A DNA stretch of 64,000 nt from Doryteuthis pealeii (GCA_023376005.1 CM042160.1:89136980-89200979); one strand, 5' to 3'. Shown: positions 10,523-22,547, counted from the first letter of the stretch. The notes: generated by a model not told the origin, from the sequence alone. Numbers and translations are program-made.

Positions 10523-10525
10523 GAG

Positions 10526-11010
10526 CCAATCTAAAACAAATATCTATATATGAGATCATGTAATCTTGAATTATGTAGAAATTCCATTTTCATAATTTGT
10601 GTTAAGGTCACCTAATGAAATACACTTGAACTAAGATAGAGTTGCTTCCCTTTTGTTTTGTTTATATTTTGAATGTAGAATGCAAAGCGTTTATGCAGTT
10701 TATGTATTTGGTTGTCTGCGAGTTAAGAAGCCTCTTCTACTCGATATAAAATAAATCCTTCTTGTTAAATTTTACAATAACCTTGGTTTGCATTCATTAT
10801 TTCAATTCAACATATTTTTTATCTGTACATCAAAACATAACAATTTGTTGCTTCATTTTTTAGTTAACTTTTTCATATACAATATATATATATACTAATA
10901 TAATATACTAATATATATTAATAGGAACAAATATACTGTTGTAACCTGCTTAGCAAAATAATAACACGGGTAGTCCAGCTGACGTTAACCACGAGAAGTG
11001 ATCACTTCCG
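10526..11010. other. No feature recognised
   Basis: AT-rich with a TA microsatellite near 10880-10920. Confidence 0.35.
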
Positions 11011-11014
11011 CCTT

Positions 11015-12547
11015 TGATGTAATGAATATGTAAACACCTTGGTACCCCCTCACTATAATCTGATTGGACAGTGTCATGTATAAATATTCAACACTGTTGT
11101 GGTACAAGCGCCTAAACCTAAGCCTACCAGCCTAAACTTACTCGCCAGACTACCCCACGACTGCTCGGAAGACGTACTGCTATTCGACGTATCAGCTACT
11201 ACTTGTTACGTTCGCCTATCGTTTTCAAACGTTTACACGCTGTTCAATCAGAGAGACCAAAGAAAAGTGAAAGGTGCACATGCAAAAATTGGCAAAGAAC
11301 AATAAGACATAATATATTATTTTATGACATGGTTTTTTATTCAGGAAGTCGAGAGTTGGGAGGAGAGAAAAAGGTGGAAAGTTCACAAGCATGTATGCGT
11401 TATATCTATATCCGCCAAGGGGATATTTATTGGGACAATTCAAACCCGCATATGTACGTGTAAATTGAAGGGAAATATGAGGTGGTAATCTCTATAAGAA
11501 TTCAAGACAGAATGAGACACTTATCTTAATTTTGTCGATTCATCCATGGACTTGCGTTTAGTAAGCTTCGCTTATTCAGTGGTTCTGTTCCTGGCTGGGT
11601 GGATGACTATTCTGGGTCTAATTACTTCTGTCCGCATGAGGGTGACGTCGAGATTCCAACTGGCCATAGTTGTAAACTTATTCTTTAGATTGCATGAAGA
11701 TTATCATCACCTATCCTCAACAAGGTGATGAGCCCACTGTGTTCGCCGAAAGGGTCCCGAGTGAAAACTAACTTGGTGATAGAAATCTCTTCCCTTCCTT
11801 TTCTCCAGAGACCGGCCTACATGACAATAACTGGCCAAAGAAATTCTGCTCCAGATTTGGGGTCATTTAGTGGGACACGTACCTCAGCTCTGACATCACA
11901 GAGTTTCAAGAATGTTCTGGGGGTGTGTTCCCTTTTAACTTTCGAGTTTCGTTCTATAATCAATTTCGAGTTACTCGTAATACGTAATGTTACGTTGTAA
12001 TACTCACGGTACTAAAACGATACAAGCACCGTAGTCCTCTTTTCTTTCTTGGTACTAAAACTCCGATAAAAAATCATAACACGAGAAACATGTCGTCACA
12101 ACTCCCAGCCTTTATTAACGTGCTTGTCTAGTGGCTTCTACCAGGGAGGAAGGGAGGCAGAGAGAACGAGAGAGAGAGAACACTACTAGATTACTGGGCT
12201 CTCATGGGGGACCCAATGTCAGGTCCGTACCCTACGACATCCGCAGGCAAAAAGAGGACGAACCCTTTCTTCCTTCCCCCACGTCACCACGTGACTTCCG
12301 GTCAACACCCGACTTCCGGTCAACACCCGACTTCCGCTTGCCCCTCAATTCTTCGTTCGGGGTCACGCTACGGTCAAAACCATCGCTCTCCTCTTTTGGG
12401 TCATCACTATTTTTTAAGCCTTTGTTATTTATTCCTCCTCCTTCCATTAGCAGTTCTAGCTCACAAGGATCATATTGCAACAGTAACATACTGCGATAAT
12501 ATACCAAATACCAACTTCATAATATATCCCTTAACCTGGATATATCA
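11015..12547 (+). mobile_element. LTR1 solo LTR split by a 1.28-kb LTR
   Basis: Starts TGATGTAATGAATATG and ends GGATATATCA, with flanks GCCTT and ACCTT (one mismatch). The two halves join at CAGCTACTACT|GCGATAATATACC when the insert at 11204-12488 is removed, matching the uninterrupted LTR1 copies. Confidence 0.7.
11204..12488. mobile_element. LTR3, 1285-bp LTR-like insert
   Basis: Begins TGTTACGTTCGCC and ends CAACAGTAACA: TG...CA with 6-bp inverted ends, flanked by TACT at 11200-11203 and 12489-12492. It is much less AT-rich than its surroundings. It holds several short open frames but none with a retroelement domain, so a long solo LTR or a miniature terminal-repeat element is likely. 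Two tandem copies of GACTTCCGGTCAACACCC lie at about 12293-12330. Confidence 0.65.
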
Positions 12548-12559
12548 ACCTTTTATTCA

Positions 12560-13340
12560 CAACTGAAAAGATGGCTGAAACGGTGCTTCCGTTTCTTAGT
12601 ATACCACATATACTAATATATATAAATAGGTAAATATTCAAATAAAAACTATCTTTTCTCATTGTTTAATGCATATATTATCATTCTGGTTGTACTGACA
12701 GCACTGATACCCATGATACTCTCTTACCACCCATCCCTATCAGTCATCACATGAAATTCTACAAAATTTGTCACAGAATTAATGAGGATGATAGAATTCT
12801 TTCATATGATGACTGTAGAAGTTATCCCCTAGATAACATAGAAACAATATAATTCTCACCATTGCAGTGGGATTCTAACTACCGTCGAGTTAGCAGACAA
12901 GAACAACATGCAAGCTGTAACTTAAATACAGTCCTTGCAGACTGAGGGCTGAAGAGTGGGTACTTATCCATATCTCTACTCCCCTTGAATACCATCAGCC
13001 AATCAAAACCCAGGAAATGGACTTGCCAGAGTTCATAATGGAATAACCCAAAGCTGCACATGAACCACCTGCCAACACTCTAGAGAAAGTTTTGTAGTCA
13101 GCTTGTAACAGAGCTGAATACTTGACAAATCCAACAATGACGATGTAATAATCAATTATTTTTTTAATTATGAATTTGCAAAGAAGAAAAACATGACATT
13201 ATTCATTATATAATAAAAGTGCATAATACATTTTGGGGGGTATTTTCCATGACTCTGAATTACCAGTAACATTTTTTTAATTCTACACTATCGTACTTTA
13301 TCAACAAGCTATCTCTTAATTATTTAACATAATATATTGA
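12560..13340. other. No feature recognised
   Basis: Mixed composition, less AT-rich around 12850-13080, with no reading frame, RNA or repeat that I can identify. Confidence 0.35.
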
Positions 13341-13344
13341 TTTG

Positions 13345-13605
13345 TGTATAAAAGTCGTCATCAGGGCGGCTTAATATCGATATCAGCCAGACAGCGAGGG
13401 AGTCTATCCCCTTTTCACTAGTGTTAGACCAAGGAGATTATTTTGGTATCTGAGGTGGAGTGCCACACCTATCATCAACTCCTTATTTTACCGCACAGAT
13501 TCCTGTGCTACTCATACACTGAGTTGGCGAGGGCCGGTATTGAACCAGGAACCTTGGCATTCCTTGCCGAATGCTCTACCGACTGAGCTAAACCAGCCCT
13601 TTGTG
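13345..13605 (-). repeat. tRNA-derived SINE family B
   Basis: On the minus strand it reads TTTAGCTCAGTCGGTAGAGC (A-box region), AGGTTCCTGGTTCAATACC (B-box region), GAGTAGCACAGGAATCTGTG and AAAAGGGGATAGACTCCC. Relatives occur at 24340, 32437, 39013, 53203, 59263 and 59513. Confidence 0.75.
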
Positions 13606-13637
13606 TATAATGATACATTATTCCTTATATAATAAGG

Positions 13638-13692
13638 TCAGTTGATTAGTTTTATGGCATATCAACACTTTTTGGGTCATTTAATGTTGAAT
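13638..13692 (+). repeat. Family A 5' fragment
   Basis: TTTTATGGCATATCAACA ... GGGTCATTTAATG matches the start of family A; the rest is absent. Confidence 0.45.
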
Positions 13693-13904
13693 CAAGCCAT
13701 TTTTGATAAACAAAGGTTCGTGTTGCTTACAGTACTTGTTGTTGCTTAAGTGGTCACCCAATTAAGTACTGAACAGGTTCATCACTGCTTAACTTTCATG
13801 ATCTAGTATATCATATAATAAAATTGCAATAAGAAAGGCATTATGATAAGAATTTTTTTTTTTTTTTTTTAAATGTTTTTTTGGATTCATCATCATCATA
13901 TCAT

Positions 13905-14340
13905 GCCAGCAGCATGAATATCCATGACAATCTCTCGCCAACCATCCCTATCATTCATTGACCTCCGGGAGGTTCTCCGCACAGCATGCAGACACCACCA
14001 CGGCCTGGAAGAATTGTCACTTCAACTTGTTGGGGAGGTCTGACTTCCATATAACTGACAGTCTGTTTATAGAAGACCATGTCTTCCCTATGCGTGCATC
14101 AACATCGCTTTCTGTGGATGAGATATGACTACCTAGGTACTTGAATTATTATTCTGGCTTTAGAGGCTTACCGTCGAGCGTGGAGATTTAGCCTTTCTTT
14201 TTAAAGCAAATGAGCTCTGTTTTATTGATTCAGCCTGTGTAGGTGTATCTCCAAGAAGCGCCAGGTCATCTGCATAGTCTGCATCCATAATAGTCTGCGC
14301 AGGATATCATCTACTTCTTGCCTTTTTAAGTGTTAGGCCT
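13905..14340 (-). pseudogene. Non-LTR retrotransposon reverse transcriptase, decayed fragment
   Basis: Translating the minus strand from about 14335 gives the catalytic block ADYADDLALLGDTPTQAES, with the YADD motif of LINE reverse transcriptases. Further on, FKYLGSHISSTESDVDARIG and RLSVIWKSDLPNKLK follow, which are the thumb-side motifs of the same family. The tail reads RDGWREIVMDIHAAGM. The frame carries several stops and shifts, so it is a dead 5'-truncated copy. A related + strand fragment lies at 60860-61560. Confidence 0.75.
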
Positions 14341-14404
14341 TTTTCTCTTATGGGATATTACTTAAACTTAATTGGTGTGGTAATTTTCACCTTTAGTTGT
14401 CAAA

Positions 14405-14645
14405 ATTCCTAGCGAATAAGGCAATTAGAGTAACCTCCCTTGACTTTCACTTTGAAACAAGACGGTAGCCATTTTGAAAGTCTCCATGCAAAATAAACAA
14501 ATCTTAGAAACGTTTTCGAAAACAATACAACTGCATGCTTTAACACAAAAATATCATAAAATATGTTCTTAATAACAATTAAGTTCATTTCAGATAATGT
14601 GTCTGCACAATTTTATGCTAGGAATTTAGCCAACTAAGGTGAAAA
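14405..14645. repeat. Relative of the 4474-4847 foldback arm
   Basis: GAGTAACCTCCCTTGACTTT, AGCCATTTTGAAAG, ACTGCATGCTTTAACA and ATGTTCTTAATAACAATT align with the arm of the foldback element at 4474-4847. The inverted partner is missing or badly decayed. Confidence 0.5.
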
Positions 14646-15180
14646 TTACCATTGGTTTTATCAAGCATACCCACTTGAAAATCTGATATGCTTTCCCCAA
14701 AAAAGTAATCTAGAAAAAAACATTAAAATGTTAGTTAAGTGTCATAAGTAATTGAGAATTATCTCCCTTATCTTATTATTGCCTCCCCTTTGGTGAACTC
14801 TTTGGTGTTTACAAGAGTATATAAGCTCTCAGTAAAGTGTGCCATTATTCTAAGTAATGGAAAAGTTTGAATGATGATGTCAGCTTGGATGCGTGGCATA
14901 TTTTTGATTGGACAAGGAATTATAGTTTTGATTGGATGAAAAATATACATGGTGAAGGGTAGAAAGGAAGAGTGAAATGAGAATAGTGAGATTTGGCCTG
15001 GCCATTGAAGGGTTAAGACGGACTGAGGCCTGGTCTCCCCGTGCTGTGATCATGGGCTAGATAAAATAAAAGCTTTAAACAAAACAATGTATTGTTAATT
15101 CAATTGCAATGACCAAATCAGACCATGGTCTGAAGAACAGCTCTTATTTAAGAAGTTAGTTAGAAGTCAATCCAACTAGA
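14646..15180. other. No gene recognised; short repeat traces
   Basis: GAATTATCTCCCTTATCTTA and GCCTCCCCTTTGG near 14755-14795 resemble, inverted, the 125-bp repeat of the PIGB intron (35018, 41660). Nothing else is identified. Confidence 0.35.
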
Positions 15181-15187
15181 CAACAAG

Positions 15188-15247
15188 ATGGCAGCCAGAC
15201 GAGATGGTAGAAAGATCAGCAAGAAAGAAATAAGATCTCCTCACCAA
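15188..15247 (+). CDS. Possible first exon or LTR-derived leader, unidentified
   Basis: ATG at 15188 in the context CAACAAGATGGC opens 20 codons (MAARRDGRKISKKEIRSPHQ) that end in phase 0 at CAA|GTAAGT. A TATTTAAG box lies about 45 bp upstream. I recognise neither the peptide nor a downstream exon. The structure could also be the end of an LTR promoter that drives a spliced transcript. Confidence 0.18.
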
Positions 15248-15305
15248 GTAAGTCTAATCTGTCTCAGCCTCTCTCTAATATCTCTCTATCCCTATATTAT
15301 TTAAA

Positions 15306-15693
15306 CTAGCAAAATAAAAAACGACCTCTGGGCGACGTAAAATAAATATTGCCTGAGGGGATGGAAGTTGAAAATTTAATATCAGAGAGTTTGTATCATA
15401 AGTAAAGTAAAATCATCAAATTTATTAAAGGAGTAAAAATATTAAAAAATTGAAATGGAAACTTAGTTCTGATAACTTTAAATATATATTAAAATAAAAA
15501 CAAACTATATATAGATAGATAATACCAGGTATGTATTTCTTAAAACTTGTTTAAAAAACCAATGAGGACTGTCTAACATTGCATGCTCAAATTTTGAGTG
15601 TATTCTATTTATGACGATTTTAGGCAGTGTGACGTAGACAGTGACGTTTTTGTTACAGACAAAAACCGGAAGCGAATCTCCATTATTAATAGA
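15306..15693 (-). mobile_element. Helitron-like element F2
   Basis: Read on the minus strand it starts TCTATTAATAATGGAGATTC and ends with a GC-rich hairpin (CGTCGCCCAGAGG) followed by T-rich sequence and CTAG, inserted before T. TC...CTAG ends with a subterminal hairpin are the Helitron signature. About 390 bp without coding sequence, so non-autonomous. Confidence 0.65.
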
Positions 15694-15699
15694 TATATA

Positions 15700-16690
15700 A
15701 AAATCTCAAAATATGTTGTGAAAAATTGTGCATTTTTAAACTTATATTTTTAGGTAGAATAAATAAATGTTTATCTATGGTGAAGATATTGAGTGCAATA
15801 TGACATCTTCCAAACGTTTAAAATTCATTATCAAATTTTTAAGTGAATAAAGACAGGTCAATTGAATCAGAAAAATTACTTTTTTTTTTTTTTTTTTTTT
15901 TTGCATCAATTCTAAGAAAAAAAACATTCATTTAAATGTTATTTAAAAAGAGCAAAAAATATACAAATGACAATGAAAATTCCCCAGTAATCAAACTGAC
16001 AGGATTTGATTATTTGATTTTTCTGTATTTTTTATATAATAAACACTTAAATAACACATTTTTTTTATCTATTGTTTTCTCTCATATCCTGTTTAAATGG
16101 TGAATTACTGAATTTCTTGTTTTGAATTGGTCCGTGATTTGACATATTTTTTTAAAACAAAATCATGTCCACTTTTGTACCCCCCAATTTTGAGGCTTTA
16201 AATTCTCCTAACTTTTGAACCACTGAGGATATTTGTATAATTCAAACAGTTTTGAACTCCATTTACAGAGTTCTATATAACTAATGTGATTAAATAACAA
16301 TAACCTCAAATAAAAACATTCTTGAATTTTTTTTGTTTAAATTTATACATGGTATGAAGGGAACCTGTAAGCATTTTAAATCAATTTTTTAAAAGTTAGC
16401 ATTTTTTTTAATGTAAAAATGGGAAGATCTGTCGTCAAACAAGATAAAAAAAAATTTGCTTGACAGTATTGTAAATGAAAATATTATTTCTAACACAACA
16501 GAAAGAGAAAACGCACTACAAAAATTATTTTTTGAGTTTTTGGAAAGTAAATTAAAAATTTTCAAATAGCTTTCTGGGGTGTTGATTTCTTTTTTTAATT
16601 TTTGATTTTTATTTATTTATATGGTCATCAGAATTTGATTTTTCTCATAATGTAAAAATTAGCAACTGTGATTTTTATTCTTCTAAGGAC
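15700..16690. other. No feature recognised
   Basis: Very AT-rich with a 23-base poly-T near 15880. No reading frame or repeat that I can name. Confidence 0.4.
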
Positions 16691-16699
16691 CAAAAGTTG

Positions 16700-17000
16700 A
16701 ACCCACCCCCAGTAGCGGGTGGATATTTACCACATACCCCACGACCCACGTGTACGGGTTAGGCACAAGACCCTATTAATGTGGGACCACCCACAAACCG
16801 AAGTTCATGGGAGGTGGGTGCAAAAATGCATTGATCCCGTTGTCATTCCCCCTCTAGCACCGGCAATAAACCCAGCCCTGTCCCTTTAAATTGCCTGGGC
16901 AGGTGTTGCCTGCGGGATTAGACCCCTGGGATCAATGATGTTAACTTATGCGGTCCAGGGCCGAAGCCACCAGACCCTCCGGTCGAAACCTGATTTGTGG
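16700..17000 (-). repeat. SINE-like family E
   Basis: Contains, inverted, the blocks of the family E copies at 29429-29736 and 55508-55770: GTACGGGTTAGGCACAA, TGGGACCACCCACAA, GATCCCGTTGTCATTCCCCC, AAACCCAGCCCTG and CCCTGGGATCAATG. Length about 290 bp. Confidence 0.6.
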
Positions 17001-17190
17001 CTACAGAGTTTGAACTCGCATCCTTCTGATTGTGAGTGATGACTCGTGGTAAGATTCATATCATCCCTGTTGGCTAGAGTGGTTCAACCACTGAGAGGCC
17101 TAAAGGCCAAAGCGGTTTCTATCAAAGAAGGTGAATGGTTGTTTTCAGCCAGCCCAGGCCGCTGGACAACGTAACAGCGTGATCCGATGG

Positions 17191-17422
17191 GATTATTACC
17201 TATAACTCCAACCTAAAAAAGGGGAACCACTCTGATTGACTGATAAATCATTTATTTATTGATCTACTAGGAAAAAAGAAGATGGGGTTAGGGTTTCGGG
17301 TTAGGGTTAGGGTTAGGGTTTAGGGTTAGTTTAATGGGAAAATAATGGGTAGATTAATTAACAGATAAAATTCATTCAGAGTGGTTCCCCTTTTTTTTAG
17401 GTTGGAGTTATTGGAAATAACC
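17191..17422. mobile_element. Palindromic element family C with telomere-like core
   Basis: Ends GATTATTACC / GGAAATAACC with a perfect 8-bp duplication TCCGATGG at 17183-17190 and 17423-17430. The arms hold GGGGAACCACTCTGATTG and its complement. The core is GGGTTAGGGTTAGGGTTAGG. No coding capacity. An 8-bp target duplication suits hAT-like or Merlin-like transposition; the superfamily is undetermined. Confidence 0.75.
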
Positions 17423-17439
17423 TCCGATGGGATCCACGC

Positions 17440-17695
17440 ATTTTTTTTTTTTTTTTGACGATCCATCGCATGAACTTAGTGTGTACGTGACTTCCCACAT
17501 TAAAAAGACCTTGTGTCACATCCTAACCTGGTGGGAGGTCTTATTAAATACCAAGAAAGGCTGTTTTTAGTGTTAAGAGCCGGCTGTCCGTACCTGACTG
17601 ACAACACCGCCAGCAACGAGTGACGACATGAAGACCCAAATGATATTTCTATTCTTAAAAAATCTCGATACACCACTACAATCTGAATTAATAAA
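17440..17695. other. No feature recognised
   Basis: Moderately GC-rich between 17450 and 17640, probably a decayed repeat, but I cannot place it in a family. Confidence 0.3.
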
Positions 17696-17700
17696 AAAAC

Positions 17701-17893
17701 GGTTATTTCCTATAAGTCTAACATGATCAAAGGGGAACCACTCTTGACTGATAAATTATTTATTTATTTATCTACTAGGAAAAAAGAAGATGGGGTTAAG
17801 ATTAGGGTTTAGGGTTAGTTTAATGGGAAAATAGATAAATTATCAGTCAAGAGCGGTTCCCCTTTAATCATGTTAGCTTTATAGGAAATAACC
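17701..17893. mobile_element. Palindromic element family C
   Basis: GGTTATTTCC ... GGAAATAACC with long inverted arms (TAAGTCTAACATGATCAAAG) and an AGGGTTTAGGGTTAG core. Flanked by AAAAAAC on both sides, a 7-bp duplication in an A-rich site. Confidence 0.75.
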
Positions 17894-18229
17894 AAAAAAC
17901 TTTTTTTTTTTCAATTACAAAAAATAATAAAATAAGCTTTTCATCATAAAATTAAGTCATTAATGAATAAAGACACTGACAATTTCATTAAAATCGGATA
18001 ATTCACTGATTTTTAGTAACTGTTTTTTTTTTTATGATTATGAAATTTTAAAAATTATTTTATTACACCCTTTTAATATTTTTTAACATATTAGTTACAA
18101 AGTATCGAAACTGGATACATTTTTTCCCAAATTGGGACTCGTCTAGACTGATGTCCATACGTCTAGACATCAGTTCTTTATTGTATAAGTTGCTCAGCAG
18201 CGCTCACGCTTCATACATCATTATTTGTA

Positions 18230-18623
18230 CTAGTACAAAAAAAAACACACTCCGGGCGATGTAAAAATAGATTTTTGAAACATATTGCCTTAGGGGTGGG
18301 AGTTAAAAATTCAATGTCAGCGAGTTTGTACCCTAAGTAAGTAAAATCATCAAATTCATTAAAGGATTAAAATATTAAACGATTTGAAATGTAAACTTTA
18401 AATATGTATTAAAATAAAACAAACTATATATAGATATATAATACCAGCCATGTATTTATTAAAACTTGTTTTAAAAAACAATGAGGACTGTCTAATCTTG
18501 CATGTTCAAATTTTGAGTGTATTTATTCTATGTTATGACGATTTTGGGTAATGTGACGTAGGCAGTGACGTAATTTTTGTTACAGACAAAAACCGGGAGC
18601 GAATCTCCATTATTAATAAATAG
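18230..18623 (-). mobile_element. Helitron-like element F2
   Basis: CTAG at 18230-18233 next to ACTCCGGGCGATGT (subterminal hairpin) at one end and GAATCTCCATTATTAATA at the other. Internally near identical to 15306-15693 and 37700-38085. Confidence 0.65.
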
Positions 18624-18629
18624 ATTCTA

Positions 18630-19015
18630 AATTTCAAGTTTAAGGCATACGTCTTCATTTAGATTTTAAATTTGATGATTAAAAAAAAAAAAGCTTCAGT
18701 CTCAATACTTTTTGATCACACCTTGAATTTGGTTCAATTTAGTCAATATTAAACGTACAAATAATATAATTTGATTGACATATTTTTTTTAGGGTTTTAT
18801 AATGTATTTAGAATATCAGCTCTCATGAAATCCATAATTTTAAGAAAGCATAAATTAAGGGGAGAGAACTTTGTTATTCACAAAGTAAGGGAAATAATTC
18901 TGTTAGAAGATTTTTTTTCATTATTGATTAAGTCAGTGTTATACTCGTCTTCAGCACCCGCCCAATCAGCAGGGTTTAGAATACGCTGACTGTATTCTCT
19001 GTAAATGAGCAAGGA
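18630..19015. other. No feature recognised
   Basis: AT-rich. A 72-codon frame at 18771-18989 has no recognisable domain. Confidence 0.3.
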
Positions 19016-19019
19016 TCCC

Positions 19020-19210
19020 CACATACACACACACACACACACATACACACACACACACATAAATAATACACCGTTCATTTTCCTGACATTTGTAAATTAT
19101 TCTATGTTATATACATACACCTTTGATAGGTTGGAGCGCACCTGAGCATAGTACACATTTTTATTATTAGCTGAATGTGGGGAAAAAACGACAAAAAATA
19201 AATGCAAATA

Positions 19211-19266
<56 letters not shown>

Positions 19267-19280
19267 TGTGTGTGTAAGTT
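19020..19280. repeat. CA/GT microsatellites
   Basis: (CA)n at 19022-19060 and (GT)n at 19213-19277, on opposite strands. Histidine/threonine-rich frames on the minus strand are shadows. Confidence 0.9.
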
Positions 19281-19715
19281 GAAAATGGAAATGAATCCGA
19301 CAATATGTTGAAAGGATAGATAAATAAAGGAAAGAAAATGTTGAATGGATAAAATTAACCATTGAAATTAAGTATGAATCCAACGGTAGACACATTAGTC
19401 TCAGTTGTTTGTGTTAGTATTGCAATGTATAATTTCAACTAAATTTGTTTAAAAAAAAATATTTTTCAACATTAAATGTATAGTAATTTGGGTTTTTTGT
19501 TGTTTTTTGTTGTTGTTTTTTAAGCAATACGTAATTAAAAACAACCTTAATCCCCAAACCCCTAGCAAAAAAAAATTCATTGATACACTGTAGTTAAACT
19601 GTCATTGATCACTTTTGACGACGATTTGCAAGTTTAACCCTGATATGACCATCTGCAAAATATTACATTTATCAGCTCTGTACGGACATTGGGTGCCGTC
19701 TAGAGGACTTTCCAA
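19281..19715. other. No feature recognised
   Basis: AT-rich, with a TTG-rich patch near 19495-19520. Confidence 0.35.
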
Positions 19716-19751
19716 GTGTGTGTGTGTGTGAGAGTGAGAGAGAGAGAGAGA

Positions 19752-19782
<31 letters not shown>
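19716..19782. repeat. Compound microsatellite (GT, GA, GAT, GGT)
   Basis: (GT)n, then (GA)n, (GAT)n and (GGT)n follow one another immediately before a family A fragment. Confidence 0.9.
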
Positions 19783-19926
19783 TTAACCATCGATGGGAGC
19801 CTAACAGGTACTTCCATTCCGGGTCAGAGTGAACCTGGGAGTAATGGCAATGAAGGAGTACTTCATCCCCCCAGAGCTCCAGAACTGGAGCCTCACCATC
19901 AGATGCATTTTAATGTCATACCCCGC
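19783..19926 (+). repeat. Family A fragment, diverged
   Basis: GATGGGAGCCTAACAGGTAC, CCGGGTCAGAGTGAACC and GGAGCCTCACCATCAGATG match the family A middle with many changes. Confidence 0.55.
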
Positions 19927-21290
19927 TCCATCCCATTTTTAACACACGGCAGGAGTTACTGACAGCGCCGACGAACATTTTACTTTGAACGATAGTTTTT
20001 TGGTTTTTCCACGTTGTCTGTGATCATAGATAAATCTGAAAATTCAAGCATTTACTGAGAGATCTTAAATTGTTATTTTACTATAGTAATTTACAAGTGT
20101 AAAAAGCACCGTAAACATTAACCAAAGCTTATTGAGGAATACCATTTGTAAGGTAATCATTTGACATTACACCGTAAGAAGCTCTCCTGTGTTCTAAAAT
20201 TAAATAAGTTCCTAAGAAAGCGTCATAATCTCTAAGGCGTGTTATTGAACGGAACAGGAAAGGTAAGTTGTTTACATGAGTGATTTATTTTATCGATAAA
20301 AATATGAAACTGTCTACAATGTTATAACTCTGAATTTCCGTGTTTTTTTTATTTGTAAATTGAGGCTTAGTCATGATATTTGATTTGAACTGATAAAATA
20401 CATCTTCGTCTTTTAAATATATATATTTAATATTATGTATATATATTTTTTTGTTTTTTAGTTAAGCGAGTTTTATTATCTAATTAAATTAATTCAATCA
20501 ATCAGCTCAATATTTTAAAACCTATGATTATTACACGATCGGGATTGTTTGTGGTTTCTTTTCCGCTCAAACAAAAATGCAGTTATGTATTTGAAAATAA
20601 GGAGTTTAAAAACGATAGACATGTTGAGGGGATATTATCTTTAGTTTATATACTCATTTTTGTTCATTTTTAAAAACGAATCCCACTACGAAAATTTCAG
20701 AAATATGACTCAAATTATTTATCAAAATAGAAATTCTTAATAATAAACTTATAACATGCCATCACTATAATCAACTTTTAAACTATAACAAAAAATATCA
20801 ACTGAGGTGGTCACTACTAGAATAGGCTCAGTTCTAACAACAACCAACATTACGTTTTTTGTTTTGTGTGATATTATTTATATTGTGTAATGTGTGAAAA
20901 TAAACCTTTGTCTTCTTCTTGACTGCCCCGTAAATTATCCGGGCAATTCAACCTCTTCGTTTTCTTGTTTTGTTTTTGTTTTTTGTTTGTATTTTGGTTA
21001 GAAAAAGAAAAATCTCTGAAAACACTTACCTGTAATCTTCGAAAGGAGGAAAAACTCGAAGAGTACCTTCTGGATATTTTTATATTTTTTGTTTTTATTA
21101 TTAACGTTTTTCTATCCGTTTGATTAGCTGATGATGAGATAATCAACTTCCCATACCTACCAGTTTAGGGATTATTAGGGATTATTTTTGTGAAAGTAAA
21201 TCCTGATTGCCGGCGAAGGGATTAGACCATTTTTTTTCCTTTCGTATTTAACAACAATTACGACACCTTCTAAGGTTTAGGTCATACCGA
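19927..21290. other. No gene recognised
   Basis: AT-rich throughout. A minus-strand 90-codon frame at 21146-20874 is Lys, Asn and Ser rich without a known domain. A consensus donor (AAAGGTAAGTTG) near 20255 has no clear exon beside it. Confidence 0.35.
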
Positions 21291-21296
21291 ACTTTA

Positions 21297-22105
21297 GGTA
21301 CCACCAAAATACGTCACGTGATCCGTTAAGGCCATATTGAAGGAAGAAACGTAAATATTTTTTAACATTTTTTAAGAATCTCGCAAAAAAGAAATTACGA
21401 ACATAAAGAGTTGTTACAAAAAAAAACAAAAAAAAAACAGTTAATTCAAAGATCAAATTATCCGATCGGGGAAAAATTTCTCACCTTTATCTTGAAAAAT
21501 AAGTAAAGCATTCCGTTTTTTTTACAACACGGTCAATTTCTTTATTGATATTTTTTAGCAGAATTCTGTATTCATGGTTGTTTTACTAAAAAGCTCCCGC
21601 ATTGAAACTTATAAAAATCTTCTGATATAATTATTCAGACTCTTATCTTTAAAGAAAAGAAAAAAAAAACGTTTTTTGTCGGTTCAGGTTTTCATATTTC
21701 ATAAAATAAAATAGGGAGGGTGGAGACCTCGTAAAAAAAAATTCTCCTAATATATTTTAGGAAAAAAACTATTTCAAACATATTTTCATTAAAAGGTAAG
21801 CAATTCTGGAAACTTTTGTGAAAATCGGACCATTAATTGATTTTTCAGAGAATTTTTTAAAAAAGCCTCTCGTCATAACTTGTTTTTGGCTTCGTTAAAT
21901 TTCAATTGATTTAACGGTGCAAAAATAAAAACATTGTTTTTCGTTCATAATTTTCATTATTTCCGTGAGCTGAAAATTTATTTTAAAAATTATCTTGAGT
22001 TTGTTTAATGTTTCTTCTTTCGAATGGACAAAACATTTTCAAGATAATATTAACCTTTATGCAAGTTTCATTGGGGTAAATTTCACAGGGAAAATTGGTG
22101 GTACC
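21297..22105. mobile_element. TA-flanked element with GGTACCACC inverted ends
   Basis: Terminal inverted repeat GGTACCACCAAAAT / AATTGGTGGTACC, flanked by TA at 21295-21296 and 22106-22107. TA duplication and TIRs fit a Tc1/mariner-type non-autonomous element of 809 bp. Its right 210 bp recurs in the PIGB intron blocks at 30665-30880 and 37213-37435. No transposase motif is visible. Confidence 0.5.
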
Positions 22106-22162
22106 TAAGGTGTGGTGATGGGGTTGGGTAAAGGCTAAACTTGCAAATTGGTCGGAAAATTA

Positions 22163-22307
22163 GGGTGACCCAGAAAAAACAGAACCCACAAATTTTGTAA
22201 TAATACTGTTAATTTTAACTAGGGGGGTTTAGGTTTAGGATTTTAGGTTTAGGGTTAGTTTAATGGGAAAATAAATGATTTGGGTTCTGTTTTTTTCTGG
22301 GTCACCC
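22163..22307. mobile_element. Palindromic element family G with telomere-like core
   Basis: GGGTGACCCAGAAAAAACAG ... TTTTTTTCTGGGTCACCC, flanked by TA at 22161-22162 and 22308-22309. The core GGTTTAGGGTTAGTTTAATG is shared with family C although the ends differ. Confidence 0.7.
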
Positions 22308-22547
22308 TATAATATGTTTTAATTTTCCGACGGATTTGTAAGTTCAGCCAAAGTGACGTCCATTAGAAACAGTGTGAAACATGTCTGGACATGTTGGTCA
22401 TTTTTAGCTTCAACTTCATCATCAGATGACATTTTAGTCACTTGTTCAGTCGTTCTTAATCCGTATCCTGTCGATTGAGTTTAGATAAAATTCGATTGTT
22501 GGTCTGTTGCTATTTTTAAAATATGGACTACAAAAACAAACTATCTG

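Noticed and set aside
17280..17340. True interstitial telomere or chromosome end
   Set aside because: The TTAGGG-like tract is short and sits exactly at the centre of a transposable palindrome with a target duplication.
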